The notes: a model not told the origin generated them from the letters alone. 64,000 nucleotides of DNA from Candidatus Competibacteraceae bacterium (GCA_016713505.1 JADJPA010000002.1:1-64000), one strand, 5' to 3'. Shown: positions 34,163 through 42,877, counted from the stretch's first letter. Made by a program: numbers and translations.

Positions 34163-35272
34163 TTAGCGGCCGTCGCCGTCGGCATCGCCCGGCAGGGCGT
34201 GTTCGATGTGATGCCAAGCGTCGCGCGCGGCGGTTTTGGCCTGTTCCCAGGTCAAGCGCGACTTACCCTTGATGCGCTCCCACTCGACCGCGAGTTCGCG
34301 CTCGCTGGCGTCGAACGCGCCTTTCAACCGGTTGCGCGCGTCGTAACCCAACCGATAGGCGGGTGCGTAGTCGTCGTCATAGGTGTAGCCGCGCACGTAG
34401 TCGGGACGGTTTGCATAAGCGCCGCGCCAATACGCATCTTCGGCGGCGGGATTGACCAGTTGGCCCGCGCCCTTGCCGGCCAGACCGCCGGCCGCCACAC
34501 CGACGGCCGCGCCCACCGCCATGCCGACCGGACCGCCGACCGCGCCCAGCGCCGCGCCCGCGGCCGCGCCCGCGCCGGCTCCGACGCCGGTGGCGAGGTT
34601 GTGATCGCTACGATCGTCGGCCGCCTTGGGATTGACGACTTCGCCCGCGCCCTTACCGGCCAGACCGCCGGCCGCCGCGCCGATGGCCGCGCCCACCGCC
34701 GCGCCGACCGGACCGGCTACCGAGCCGACGGCCGCGCCGGCTAACGCACCGCCGGTCGCCCCGGCGCCCGTGGCGACCGGATGCTCGCCAACGGTTTCGT
34801 CCACCGCGTCCGCGAAGCGATCCCACGCATCGCGCGCGGCGAGCTTGGCTTGTTCCCAGGTCAGACGGGATTTCCCCTTGACGCGCTCCCACTCGGCGGC
34901 GAGTTCACGCTCGCTGGCGTCGAACGCGCCTTGATACCGGCCGCGTCCTTCGTAGCCGAGACGGTAGGCGGGGGCGTAGTCATCTTCATAGCTATAGCCG
35001 GTCTGGTAGCCGGGACGGGTCGCATAAGCACCGCGCCAGTAGGTCTCTTCGTCATCGATAGTCGGGTTGACCGCCTCGGCGGCGCCCTTGCCGGCCAGTC
35101 CGCCGACCACCGCGCCGACCACCGCGCCGATGGCGGTGCCGATGGGACCGGCCACCGAACCGACGGTCGCTCCCGCCACCGCGCCGCCCGCGGCCCCGAC
35201 GCCCGTGCCTACCGGATGGGCCCCGGCTTCGCCGCTGATCGGGTCTTCGTTACGAGGGTTATTGTCGATCAT
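34163..35272 (-). CDS. Modular glycine-zipper protein with duplicated Tyr-rich modules
   Basis: A 369-residue protein built of repeats. Glycine-zipper blocks lie at about 20-68 (GAVVGAVVGGLAGKGA), 160-212 and 226-280. Two soluble modules at about 78-150 and 288-360 each read YWRGAY, then R-P-x-Y, DDYAPAYRLGY, GAFDASERELA, and SRLTWEQAK-AARDAW. The order is Z-M-Z-Z-M, so a zipper-plus-module unit appears duplicated with a zipper added. There is no signal peptide. Glycine zippers often insert in membranes; the soluble modules look helical. It lies near stress-type genes, and the bipartite element at 35413-35457 is in its promoter region. Function unknown. Confidence 0.8.
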   Translation of the reverse strand: MIDNNPRNEDPISGEAGAHPVGTGVGAAGGAVAGATVGSVAGPIGTAIGAVVGAVVGGLAGKGAAEAVNPTIDDEETYWRGAYATRPGYQTGYSYEDDYAPAYRLGYEGRGRYQGAFDASERELAAEWERVKGKSRLTWEQAKLAARDAWDRFADAVDETVGEHPVATGAGATGGALAGAAVGSVAGPVGAAVGAAIGAAAGGLAGKGAGEVVNPKAADDRSDHNLATGVGAGAGAAAGAALGAVGGPVGMAVGAAVGVAAGGLAGKGAGQLVNPAAEDAYWRGAYANRPDYVRGYTYDDDYAPAYRLGYDARNRLKGAFDASERELAVEWERIKGKSRLTWEQAKTAARDAWHHIEHALPGDADGDGR

Positions 35273-35730
35273 GAGAACCTCCTAAAGTGAGAACAGTGAG
35301 TGATATGAGAAATCCAACCCTTCTTCCACGCGTCTCGGCCTGGGTTTCGAGCGGCCTTGACGATGTTGATGGGGCAAATGGTAGGGATGGCCGGTCAGCC
35401 ATCCCAGTGTCGAAAGGCATGTCATGGTCACGACTTCATCCTGTGACGAAGGTCACTCGGTGGATTCTTTCAGGACGGTAGTCGGGGGCTTTGGAGCTAC
35501 GTCCATACTGCTGAGGTGGAGGGTGGCGCGTTCGCCACGAACGGCGCTTGAAACCAGGGGAGAGGACGCAGTGCGGCCAGTATCGGCCGGCGTTTTGCGG
35601 AGGTGGAAGCCCCTACGGAGGAGGCTTGAACGGCCACCGTCCATCGCGGCGAGCGGGAACAGTCGAAATCGGCGCGGACGCAAGGAACCTGTAAAAGGCC
35701 CCAGCTCGCAATGACTCAAGCTGGCAGGCG
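35273..35730. other. Control region upstream of the glycine-zipper gene
   Basis: About 460 nt with no convincing gene. AGGAGG lies just before the glycine-zipper start. An 8-bp perfect hairpin GGGATGGC / GCCATCCC is at 35384-35405, directly followed by copy 1 of the bipartite element (35413-35457). The stretch 35460-35730, next to the end of the LuxR-type gene, shows nothing I can name. Confidence 0.55.
35413..35457. promoter_or_regulatory. Bipartite repeated element, copy 1
   Basis: AAAGGCATGTCATGG, 16 nt, then TGACGAAGGTCACT. Both parts recur exactly at 36838-36879 with a 13-nt spacer. The second part, read as TGTGA-N6-TCACT (35442-35457), resembles a CRP/FNR-superfamily site with one mismatch from TGTGA-N6-TCACA. 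It is about 140 nt upstream of the leftward glycine-zipper gene. Confidence 0.6.
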
Positions 35731-36534
35731 TCAACCGCGCCGTTTGGTGGCGTGCAGCGCTAGCTCGGTGCGGCTGCGGGCGTGCAGCTTGTCCATAATT
35801 CGGCTTACGTAATTCTTGACGGTGCCTTCCGCCAAGAAAATTTCGGCGGCGATTTGCTTGTTGCTCTTACCTTCGGCGAGCAGATCGAGAATGCGTTCTT
35901 CTTTGTCCGTCAGCGGATCAACCTCAGCCAGCGGCGTGGTTCCCGATGGCGCGACGGTGGCTTTCGACGCAGGCGCTGTCAGCGGAGCGGCTTGCGATGG
36001 AGGGGTGACGCTGGCGGCCTTCGAGAAGCCCGCGCCATTTGCCGGCGCGGCGCCCGTTTTCGCGGGTTGGCCGGCAAAGCTGCGAAACTGATCCATCACC
36101 TTGCGGGCGATGGTCGGCGACAGGCGCGACTCGCCGCGTCGGACCGCCCACAGCGTCTCCAGCACCTCCGCCTCGGATGCATCTTTCAGCAAGTATGCTT
36201 GCGCGCCCGCGCAAATCGCCTCGAACACCAAATCGTCGTAGTCGTAAGTCGTCAGCACCACCACTCGGGTCGCGGGCAGCTTGGCGGTGATTTCGCGGGT
36301 GGCGACGATCCCGCTGGCGCGCGGCATCTGCAAATCCATCACCACGATATCCGGTTGGGTGGCCAAGGCTTTTTCGATAGCTTCCAGGCCATCGGCCGCT
36401 TGGCCCACGACCTCGATATCGGGTTCGGCCGCCAGCATCATCCCCAGCCCGCGCCGGATCAGCGGTTGGTCGTCGACGATCAACAGCCGCAGGAGGCAGG
36501 AATCGGGAGCTCCAGCACCGGAGGTTGCCATCAT
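35731..36534 (-). CDS. NarL/LuxR-type response regulator
   Basis: DNA-binding response regulator (267 aa from ATG 36534, which overlaps the stop of the upstream small gene as ATGA). Receiver domain at about 14-135 with VDDQPLIRRG, phospho-Asp67 in VVMDLQMPRASG and the Lys of YLLKDASEAEV. The LuxR helix-turn-helix is at about 205-265 (KSNKQIAAEIFLAEGTVKNY). Between them lies an unusually long Ala/Pro/Thr-rich linker (about 60 residues). Probable partner is the HisKA_3 kinase at 36921, transcribed divergently 190 nt away. Likely targets are the promoters carrying the bipartite element, though that element could equally bind a CRP-type protein. Confidence 0.9.
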   Translation of the reverse strand: MMATSGAGAPDSCLLRLLIVDDQPLIRRGLGMMLAAEPDIEVVGQAADGLEAIEKALATQPDIVVMDLQMPRASGIVATREITAKLPATRVVVLTTYDYDDLVFEAICAGAQAYLLKDASEAEVLETLWAVRRGESRLSPTIARKVMDQFRSFAGQPAKTGAAPANGAGFSKAASVTPPSQAAPLTAPASKATVAPSGTTPLAEVDPLTDKEERILDLLAEGKSNKQIAAEIFLAEGTVKNYVSRIMDKLHARSRTELALHATKRRG

Positions 36535-36731
36535 TCGGCTTGCTCGGAGGGCGGTAAAACGGCGGATTGCTGGGGCAAAACCGATTTTTTCAAACACGCG
36601 TGCATTTCACCCACCAAGCGGGAAGGCAAGCGAGCGGTGAAAAAACGCAGCACGGCCTTGACCGCCAAGGCCGCTTGCGCAGGCGGCAACTTGGCTGTGC
36701 GAGCCACCTCCTGGGTCAATTCATCTATCAT
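36531..36731 (-). CDS. Small DUF2267-like protein
   Basis: A 66-residue helical protein from ATG 36731. MIDELTQEVARTAKLPPAQA followed by AVLRFFTARLPSRLVGEM resembles one half of the DUF2267 family (two such helical repeats in full-length members). Its stop codon overlaps the response-regulator ATG, so it is translated together with it and may modulate it or simply share its promoter. The promoter should lie in the 190-nt divergent gap that also carries the bipartite element. Confidence 0.65.
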   Translation of the reverse strand: MIDELTQEVARTAKLPPAQAALAVKAVLRFFTARLPSRLVGEMHACLKKSVLPQQSAVLPPSEQAE

Positions 36732-36837
36732 GGTCGCACCTGTTTTGATCAAAGCGCTGGTTTTTGAAGGCCAAGTCAAAATGCATAGTGATGGTGATTA
36801 TTAGCTTGAAGACACCCGTTCGGCCAGTACAGTGGCA

Positions 36838-36879
36838 AAAGGCATGTCATGGTGGCGATTTGATATGACGAAGGTCACT
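36838..36879. promoter_or_regulatory. Bipartite repeated element, copy 2
   Basis: AAAGGCATGTCATGG, 13 nt, then TGACGAAGGTCACT, identical in both parts to copy 1 at 35413-35457. It lies in the divergent gap between the small DUF2267-like gene and the sensor kinase gene, 41 nt before the kinase ATG, close to promoter distance. Confidence 0.6.
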
Positions 36880-36920
36880 CTTTTCGCTTTCCGCCCAGCT
36901 TGCGGGTGACGGGTCGATTC

Positions 36921-38747
36921 ATGAACCTCCTCATCCAGCATTTCAACCCGCACCGGTATTTGGCCGCCGCCATCGGCTGGGCCGTGTTCGCCATCATTTT
37001 AGCAGCGGCGCTGCTGGGTGCGAATTTAGCCGCCAGGGAAGCCTCAGAGCGCGCGCGCGCCGACGCCGAACGCCTGCTGGCCCAGTTCGCCACCCAAATC
37101 CGTCACGCCCTCGACACGAGCCTGGAAAACCGTCAGTCGATCCTTCGGGTAACCGCCGCCCAGATCGTCGCCGATTACGATAATGGGCCGGATGATTTAC
37201 ACCGCCGCCATCTGGAGGCGGTGCGGGCGCAATTTCCAGAATTCGTCTGGCTCGGGGTGGCGGACGAGCGGGGCCAGGTCGTGACGACCGTCGGCAAGAG
37301 CATACAGGATGAGAATGTCGCCGCGCGTTTCTGGTTTCAAAAAGGCCGTCAGGGTCCGTTTCTCGGCAGCGCCCGCGATGTTCCCTTGCTCGATGAGGAT
37401 TTACCCTCTTTGGCCCTGAAGGATTGGATGCCGGGCTTCGTGGTGGCCGTGCCGATCGTGCGGCCTTCGGGCGAGCGAGTCGGCGTCCTTGGAGCGCGAT
37501 TGTCGTGGGAGTGGATCGAGCGTCAGGAAAGTAATCTGCTGAGCCAGTTGGAGACGCGCCGCCCGCTCGATGTCCTGCTGGCCACCGCCGACAAGATGGT
37601 GGTGCTAGGCCCGCAACGCTGGCTCGGCCGCACGCTGACCGCCGACTCCGATCTCAGCGAGGCCGGCCGCTATGTGGTGTGCCATAACATCGTGCCCCCG
37701 GAACAACAGAAGGGTTTCGGGTGGGTGGTGATCCTGCGCCAGGATGCCGATATCGCCTTGGCGCGCGCCAAGCTGGCGCGCCGCACGGTATTTTGGGTCG
37801 TGCTGTTGGCGGGTTTGGTCTCCGCGATCGTGGCCGTTCTGGTAACGCGCGCGCTCACGCTGCGCCTGGGCGTGCTGGCCGCGCAAGCCGAAGCGGTCCG
37901 CCAGGGCGTGCAGGAAACCCTGTCAGTACCGACCGGGACCGACGAAATCGGCCGCATCGGGACAACGCTCACCGCATTGGTGGGCCATCTCCAGCAAGAA
38001 AAGCGCGCGCTGGCGAACTTGAACGCCGAATTGGACGCCCGCGTGGCCGAACGGACCGTCCGTATCGAACGGCTGGCCGACGAAGCGCGCCACGCCGCGA
38101 TCACGCGCGAACGGCTGCGGCTAGCGCGCGAACTGCACGACACGCTGGCGCATTCGCTGATGGCGTTGTTGACGCAGATTCGCCTGATTCGCAAGCTGCA
38201 CGAGCGCCTCGCTCCCGCCGAGCTGGAAGCGGAGCTGGCGCGGGCCGAGGAGGTGGCCGCCAGCGGCTTGACCGGCGCGCGGGCCGCGATCACTCAAATG
38301 CGCCACAACAGCGTGCGCGATGAAGGTCTCGGTGCGGCCTTGCAGCGATTGCTGGGCCGTTTCCGGGAGCGCTCCGGCGTGGAAACCGTGTGGCACGCCG
38401 ATCTCCAAGCCGCCGGCTTGGCCGACGAACGGGCGGAAACGGTGTTCCGCATCATCGAAGAGGCGCTGAACAACGTCGGGCGGCACGCCAGCGCTCAAAC
38501 GGTGCACCTCAGCTTACGGTGGATCGAATCACCTTCCACCGCACCGTCGGACTGGAACTATGACGATCTGGCGCGCGTGCGCATTGAGATCGCCGACGAT
38601 GGGGTGGGTTTCGATCCGGCGCAACCGTGTCCGGGACACTACGGCCTGCGCGGCATCCGCGAGCAGGCGGAGTTGATTAAGGCGCGCTTCGAACTCCACA
38701 GTCAGTTTGACGCCGGTACCCGGATCGTTTTGGAGTTCGATGCCTAA
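36921..38747 (+). CDS. NarX/UhpB-class sensor histidine kinase (HisKA_3)
   Basis: Inner-membrane kinase (608 aa from ATG 36921; TTG 36900 and GTG 36906 are possible earlier starts). TM1 at about 13-37, then a periplasmic double-Cache-like domain of about 250 residues (FPEFVWLGVADERGQVVTTV, later WMPGFVVAVPIVRPSGERVG), TM2 at about 290-311, a HAMP-like linker, then HisKA_3 with phospho-His406 in RLARELHDTLAHSL and an ATPase domain with IIEEALNNVGRHA and YGLRGIREQAELI. This kinase class pairs with LuxR-type regulators, here the divergent gene ending at 35731. Copy 2 of the bipartite element lies just upstream. Cache domains usually bind small molecules; the ligand is unknown. Confidence 0.9.
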   Translation: MNLLIQHFNPHRYLAAAIGWAVFAIILAAALLGANLAAREASERARADAERLLAQFATQIRHALDTSLENRQSILRVTAAQIVADYDNGPDDLHRRHLEAVRAQFPEFVWLGVADERGQVVTTVGKSIQDENVAARFWFQKGRQGPFLGSARDVPLLDEDLPSLALKDWMPGFVVAVPIVRPSGERVGVLGARLSWEWIERQESNLLSQLETRRPLDVLLATADKMVVLGPQRWLGRTLTADSDLSEAGRYVVCHNIVPPEQQKGFGWVVILRQDADIALARAKLARRTVFWVVLLAGLVSAIVAVLVTRALTLRLGVLAAQAEAVRQGVQETLSVPTGTDEIGRIGTTLTALVGHLQQEKRALANLNAELDARVAERTVRIERLADEARHAAITRERLRLARELHDTLAHSLMALLTQIRLIRKLHERLAPAELEAELARAEEVAASGLTGARAAITQMRHNSVRDEGLGAALQRLLGRFRERSGVETVWHADLQAAGLADERAETVFRIIEEALNNVGRHASAQTVHLSLRWIESPSTAPSDWNYDDLARVRIEIADDGVGFDPAQPCPGHYGLRGIREQAELIKARFELHSQFDAGTRIVLEFDA

Positions 38748-39023
38748 ACGACGGACCACGCCACAGTAAACCGCCGCCGCCAAGCCGCCGAGCGGCCAAA
38801 ACAGCAACATCGGCCCCAGATGCAAACCCAACGTAGCCAGCGGCAGGCTGTGTTCGCCTCGCCATCGCGAACACCATCGCCGGCGTGGCCGCCAGATGCC
38901 GGGCGGGGTCGCCTCGCCCAGCTCGCTGCTCGCTCCGGTGATGGCCACCATTTATCCCGCGATGTTATGGCGCATCTTTGTAAGCTCCCGCTGGCGATAT
39001 CGACTTGAAAAGCGACAAGCGGT
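38748..39023. other. Degenerate stretch without an intact gene
   Basis: About 275 nt between the kinase and the aldo/keto reductase gene. On the minus strand near 38951 the frame reads VAITGASSELGEAT, like the dinucleotide-binding start of a short-chain dehydrogenase, and after a 2-nt shift ARHLAA continues the match. Further on, LPLATLGLHLGPMLLFWPLG looks like a membrane segment. No frame is intact, so these are probably gene remnants. Confidence 0.35.
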
Positions 39024-40022
39024 TTAGCGATCCACCATCGACATGACGGTCGGGTTGTAGCGCGGCCCGGACACCTTCCCCGGCGCGAGTGCCTCGTCGA
39101 GCGCGCCCATCTGGGCCGCATCGAGCGAGATCGACGCGGCGGCGACATTCTCCTCCAGGTATTTGACGCGCTTGGTGCCGGGGATCGGCACGATGTCGGT
39201 TCCCTGGTGCAGCAGCCAGGCGATGGCGACCTGTCCCGACTTGACGCCGAGCGACCGAGCTATCTCTCGTACCGCCTCCGCCGCTCGCACATTGGCGTCG
39301 AAGTTCTCGCCCTGATAACGGGGATCGTTACGGCGGAAATCGCCTTGAGGGTACTCCTCCGCTCGCTTGACCTCACCGGTCAGGAAGCCGCGACCCAAGG
39401 GCGAAAACGGCACCAGACCGATGCCGAGCTCCCGCAGCACCGGGATAATATCCGCCTCCAGATTCCGCTCCCACAGCGAATATTCGCTCTGCAACGCGGA
39501 AACGGGATGGACGGCGTGAGCGCGCCGGATATTGGCGACGCCCGCTTCGGACAGGCCAAAAAAGCGCACCTTGCCAGCGGCGACCAGCTCGCCCACCACG
39601 CCCGCCACCTCTTCCATCGGCACCACCGGATCGACGCGATGCTGGTAGAGCAAGTCGATGCGGTCGGTCTGAAGCCGCCGCAGGGAGCCCTCGACCGCTT
39701 GGCGGATGTGCGCCGGTCGGCTGTCGCGCTCAATGCCCATCTGTTTGCCGTTCTCGATGCGAAAACCGAATTTGGTGGCCAGAATGACCTGGTCGCGCCG
39801 TCCCTTCAGCGCCCGACCCAGCAGTTCCTCGTTGGTGTAAGGGCCGTAGACCTCGGCCGTGTCGAGGAAAGTGCAGCCCAGTTCGATGGCGCGGTGAATG
39901 GTGGCGATGGATTCGGTCTCGTTGGCTGGGCCATAGAATTGGCTCATCCCCATGCAGCCGAGACCGAGCGCCGAGACTTCCAGCCCTTGTTGACCAAGCT
40001 TGCGTTTTTCCAGACTCATCAT
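39024..40022 (-). CDS. Aldo/keto reductase
   Basis: NADPH-dependent oxidoreductase (332 aa) of the aldo/keto reductase superfamily, most like the plant-auxin-induced/YajO-type group. Visible are LGLGCMGMSQFYG, the catalytic Asp/Tyr in FLDTAEVYGPYTNEE, Lys in VILATKFGF and His in DLLYQHRVD, and the NADP-binding C-terminal GTKRVKYLEENVAA. Two adjacent ATG codons; AGGAG lies just upstream. It follows the zinc alcohol dehydrogenase gene by 19 nt and is probably cotranscribed, suggesting a shared role in reducing aldehydes or ketones. Confidence 0.92.
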   Translation of the reverse strand: MMSLEKRKLGQQGLEVSALGLGCMGMSQFYGPANETESIATIHRAIELGCTFLDTAEVYGPYTNEELLGRALKGRRDQVILATKFGFRIENGKQMGIERDSRPAHIRQAVEGSLRRLQTDRIDLLYQHRVDPVVPMEEVAGVVGELVAAGKVRFFGLSEAGVANIRRAHAVHPVSALQSEYSLWERNLEADIIPVLRELGIGLVPFSPLGRGFLTGEVKRAEEYPQGDFRRNDPRYQGENFDANVRAAEAVREIARSLGVKSGQVAIAWLLHQGTDIVPIPGTKRVKYLEENVAAASISLDAAQMGALDEALAPGKVSGPRYNPTVMSMVDR

Positions 40023-40041
40023 GCGGCTCCTAATGTCGCGA

Positions 40042-41097
40042 TCAGCCCTTCAGCGAGGCCATGTCGATCACGAAGCGGTACTTCACATCGCTTTTGAGCA
40101 TCCGCGCATAGGCGGCGTTGATGTCTTGCATCTCGATCGTTTCGATGTCGGAGGTGATGCCGTGCTGGCCGCAAAAATCGAGCATCTCCTGGGTTTCGGC
40201 GATGCCGCCGATGATGGAACCAGCCACCGATTTACGCCCCATGATCAACGGGATGGTGTTCAATAGCGGATCGAGATCGCCGAGATAGCCGACCAGCACC
40301 AGCGTGCCGTTCAGCGCCAGGGTGGGCAGATAAGGATTGAGGTCGTGGACATACGGCACGGTATCGATGATGAGATCGAAGCGATTCCTGGCCGCCTCCA
40401 TTTGCTCGGCGTCGGTGGAGAGCACGATGCGGTCCGCGCCCAGACGGCGCGCATCCTGCTCCTTGCCTGGCGAGCGGGTGAACAGCGTGACCTCCGCCTG
40501 TAAGGCTTTGGCGAGTTTGAGCGCCATGTGGCCCAATCCGCCCAGGCCCACGACCGCCACTTTGCTACCCTTGCCGACTTTCCAGTGGCGTAGCGGCGAC
40601 CAAGTGGTAATGCCGGCGCACAACAGCGGCGCGGCTCCGGCCAGATCCAGCCCGTCGGGGACTTTCAGCACGAATTTATCGGTGACGACAATCTTTTGGG
40701 AGTAACCGCCGAAGGTGGGCATCTGGTCGTGCGAATCGACGGCGTTATAGGTCAGGATCGGGAACGCCTCGCAATACTGCTCCAAGCCCTGTTCACATGC
40801 GGGACAGTGCTGGCAGGAATCGACCATGCAGCCGACACCGACCGTATCGCCCGCTTTGAAACGGGTGACATCCGCGCCGACGCTGACCACCCGGCCGATG
40901 ATTTCATGACCGGGCACCACGGGGTAGGTCGTGTTCTTCCAATCGTTACGGGCGGTATGCAAATCGGAGTGACAGACGCCGCAGTAAAGAATCTCGATCG
41001 TCACATCGTTCGGGCGCGGCTCGCGGCGCTCGAAACGATAGGGCGCCAGGGGGTCCGTGGGGGAGTGTGTTGCGTAACCCAGTACCTGCATCGTCAT
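40042..41097 (-). CDS. Zinc-dependent NAD(P)-alcohol dehydrogenase (YahK-like)
   Basis: Medium-chain dehydrogenase/reductase (351 aa from ATG 41097, GGAG 8 nt upstream). Catalytic zinc ligands appear in YCGVCHSDLH and PGHEIIG, structural zinc in the run CQHCPACEQGLEQYC, and the nucleotide site as VGLGGLGHMALKLAKAL with FTRSPGKEQDA after it, the Ser/Arg favouring NADPH. It resembles the YahK/cinnamyl-alcohol-dehydrogenase group that detoxifies aldehydes. First gene of a two-gene unit with the aldo/keto reductase; its promoter is in the 230-nt divergent gap before the HPP-CBS gene, where I see no clear operator. Confidence 0.93.
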   Translation of the reverse strand: MTMQVLGYATHSPTDPLAPYRFERREPRPNDVTIEILYCGVCHSDLHTARNDWKNTTYPVVPGHEIIGRVVSVGADVTRFKAGDTVGVGCMVDSCQHCPACEQGLEQYCEAFPILTYNAVDSHDQMPTFGGYSQKIVVTDKFVLKVPDGLDLAGAAPLLCAGITTWSPLRHWKVGKGSKVAVVGLGGLGHMALKLAKALQAEVTLFTRSPGKEQDARRLGADRIVLSTDAEQMEAARNRFDLIIDTVPYVHDLNPYLPTLALNGTLVLVGYLGDLDPLLNTIPLIMGRKSVAGSIIGGIAETQEMLDFCGQHGITSDIETIEMQDINAAYARMLKSDVKYRFVIDMASLKG

Positions 41098-41330
41098 CGC
41101 TTTTCTCCAGGGTGAATGACCTCTGAATCTCACCGTCGAACAGTGGACCTCGACCCTGATCGTTTCGTTCGGCCGGCGATCAATTGCCTAGTCAGTTTTT
41201 GGCTGGAAGCTTATGGGAGGTTCCGACCGGATTGGCTTGAACCCTATGTGGCCTAAAGGGCTGAAACAAGTCGGCCTACAGTGGCTACAATTGGTATTGA
41301 ACAGTCGGCTTTCAAGGATTAAGCAACCAG

Positions 41331-42482
41331 ATGCTCGCTTTATTCCAGCGTTATCTGCCCGATACTCCGCTGCCTCCGCTTCGGGAAGCGGCGCGGACTT
41401 CGGCGGCTATCGGTATGGCGATAGTGCTGACGGGTATTCTTTCCAGTTTGCTGGCGCCGAGGGCCTTGGCGCCGGTATTGGTGGCGTCGATGGGCGCTTC
41501 AGCGATTATTTTGCTCGCTTTGCCCACGAGTCCGCTGGCCCAGCCCTGGCCGTTGGTCGGTGGCCAGCTCATTAGTTTTGTCATCGGCATCAGCATGGCG
41601 CGCTGGATTCAATGGCCGCTGTTGGCTTGTGGCTTGGCCGTGCTGTTGACTGCTTTTGTCATGCTGCGTCTGCATTGCCTGCACCCGCCGGGCGGCGCCG
41701 CCGCGCTGATCCCTATTTTAGCCCACCCCGAAGCGCAGCACTTGAGTTATAGCTACTTGCTCGTGCCGGCGGCGGTCAACATTTTTGTCTTGTTGCTGGT
41801 GGCGTGGGGCTTTAATCGCTTGCTCGGTCGCCCCTACCCACAGCGTCCGCTCTCGTCGCCCAACCCGCACGGTACCGGCGATCCGTTGCCGAGCGCGCGC
41901 GCCGGCGTCCGGGAAGATGACGTGCTGACGGTGCTGGCGGAAGAGCCGGTGATGCCGGATATCGGCGCGGCGGAACTGCGGCGTTTGATGGCGCGGGCGG
42001 AGGATACCGCCATCCATCGAGTGTTCGGCGGACTGGATTGCGCCGCCGTGATGTCGCGCGACGTGGTGACGGTTTCCTCCCAGCAATGGGCAGGTGAAGC
42101 GTGGCGGTTGTTGCGCCAGCATAAGTTGCGAACGCTACCGGTGCTCGATCCGACCGGTCAACTGGTGGGCATGATCGCCTTGGTCGATTTTCTCAAGCGC
42201 ATTCCGCTGGAGGGCTTGCAACAAGAGGCTCACACCTTGGCGGCTTGGCTGGCGGGGCGCTCGGGAAGGGAGCCGCTGGTCGAGGAGGTGATGACCCCTT
42301 CGGTGCAAACCGTCCGAAACGATCAATCGTTGCTGGAATTGGTGCCGCTGCTCGCCGATGCGGGTTTGCACCATCTGCCGGTGGTCGATGCCGGGGGCCG
42401 CTTGGTCGGGATGATTACCCAATCGGATCTGATCGCCGGCTTGCACTGGGAATTGACCCGAGGCGCGATGGAGCGGGCATAG
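41331..42482 (+). CDS. HPP-family membrane protein with two CBS domains
   Basis: A 383-residue protein: an N-terminal HPP domain (about 15-165) with several helices and the name-giving motif LHCLHPPGGAAALIP near residue 115, a polar linker rich in Pro and Ser, then a CBS pair (about 240-375: VMSRDVVTVSS, LPVLDPTGQLVGMI, VMTPSVQTVRN, LPVVDAGGRLVGMI). HPP proteins include transporters linked to nitrite movement in plastids and cyanobacteria (established for some members), so a role connected with the nitrate cluster 1 kb downstream is possible but unproven. CBS pairs usually sense adenosine nucleotides. Transcribed divergently from the alcohol dehydrogenase. Confidence 0.88.
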   Translation: MLALFQRYLPDTPLPPLREAARTSAAIGMAIVLTGILSSLLAPRALAPVLVASMGASAIILLALPTSPLAQPWPLVGGQLISFVIGISMARWIQWPLLACGLAVLLTAFVMLRLHCLHPPGGAAALIPILAHPEAQHLSYSYLLVPAAVNIFVLLLVAWGFNRLLGRPYPQRPLSSPNPHGTGDPLPSARAGVREDDVLTVLAEEPVMPDIGAAELRRLMARAEDTAIHRVFGGLDCAAVMSRDVVTVSSQQWAGEAWRLLRQHKLRTLPVLDPTGQLVGMIALVDFLKRIPLEGLQQEAHTLAAWLAGRSGREPLVEEVMTPSVQTVRNDQSLLELVPLLADAGLHHLPVVDAGGRLVGMITQSDLIAGLHWELTRGAMERA

Positions 42483-42580
42483 AGGATGGCCGCCGGTGAG
42501 GACGGCGAGAAGGGCGGCGGCATCGACAGCGCAAGAGGCGTCTTCTAAGCTCAGGACAGAAGCGAAGCGATCCGCCCGCC

Positions 42581-42745
42581 GATCCGAAGTGGGGGCAAGC
42601 GCCGGTGGTGTTTCACGCGGGTCAAACCGTGGCGGAGGATGACTTGAAAACCTTCTGCCGCGAGCACTTAGCCGGTTATAAGGTTCCGAGGGAAATTCGC
42701 TCGGCCGCCGGCTTGCCGCTGACCGGCGCGGGCAAGTTGGACCGT
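42581..42745 (+). pseudogene. Remnant of an acyl-CoA synthetase C-terminus
   Basis: The frame reads DPKWGQAPVVFHAGQT, then TFCREHLAGYKVPREI and LPLTGAGKLDR, the C-terminal domain of AMP-forming acyl-CoA synthetases including the catalytic-Lys motif. Nothing of the N-terminal 80 percent is present upstream and no start codon fits, so this is a fragment. Confidence 0.7.
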
Positions 42746-42749
42746 CATG

Positions 42750-42877
42750 TCCCGCCGGTCGGGAAAGCGCAACTCGCCCAACGCGGCGGCCACCGCGAAC
42801 AGGATGATCGCGCCCATCACCATCCGCGTGGCGGCGAAGCTCAGCGGTGGGATGAACTGCAAGCCGACTTTCATCAC
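42750..42877 (-). pseudogene. Remnant of an EamA/DMT-type permease
   Basis: On the minus strand MKVGLQFIPPLSFAATRMVM followed by GAIILFAVAAALGEL and RFPDRRD is the first-helices region of an EamA (drug/metabolite) transporter. The usual preceding helix and everything downstream are missing. It abuts, in opposite orientation, the acyl-CoA synthetase fragment. Confidence 0.65.

Noticed and set aside
34163..35272. Glycine-zipper repeats considered as a tandem DNA repeat or CRISPR-like array
   Set aside because: Similarity is at protein level with diverged DNA and uneven spacing; no direct repeat units with spacers.
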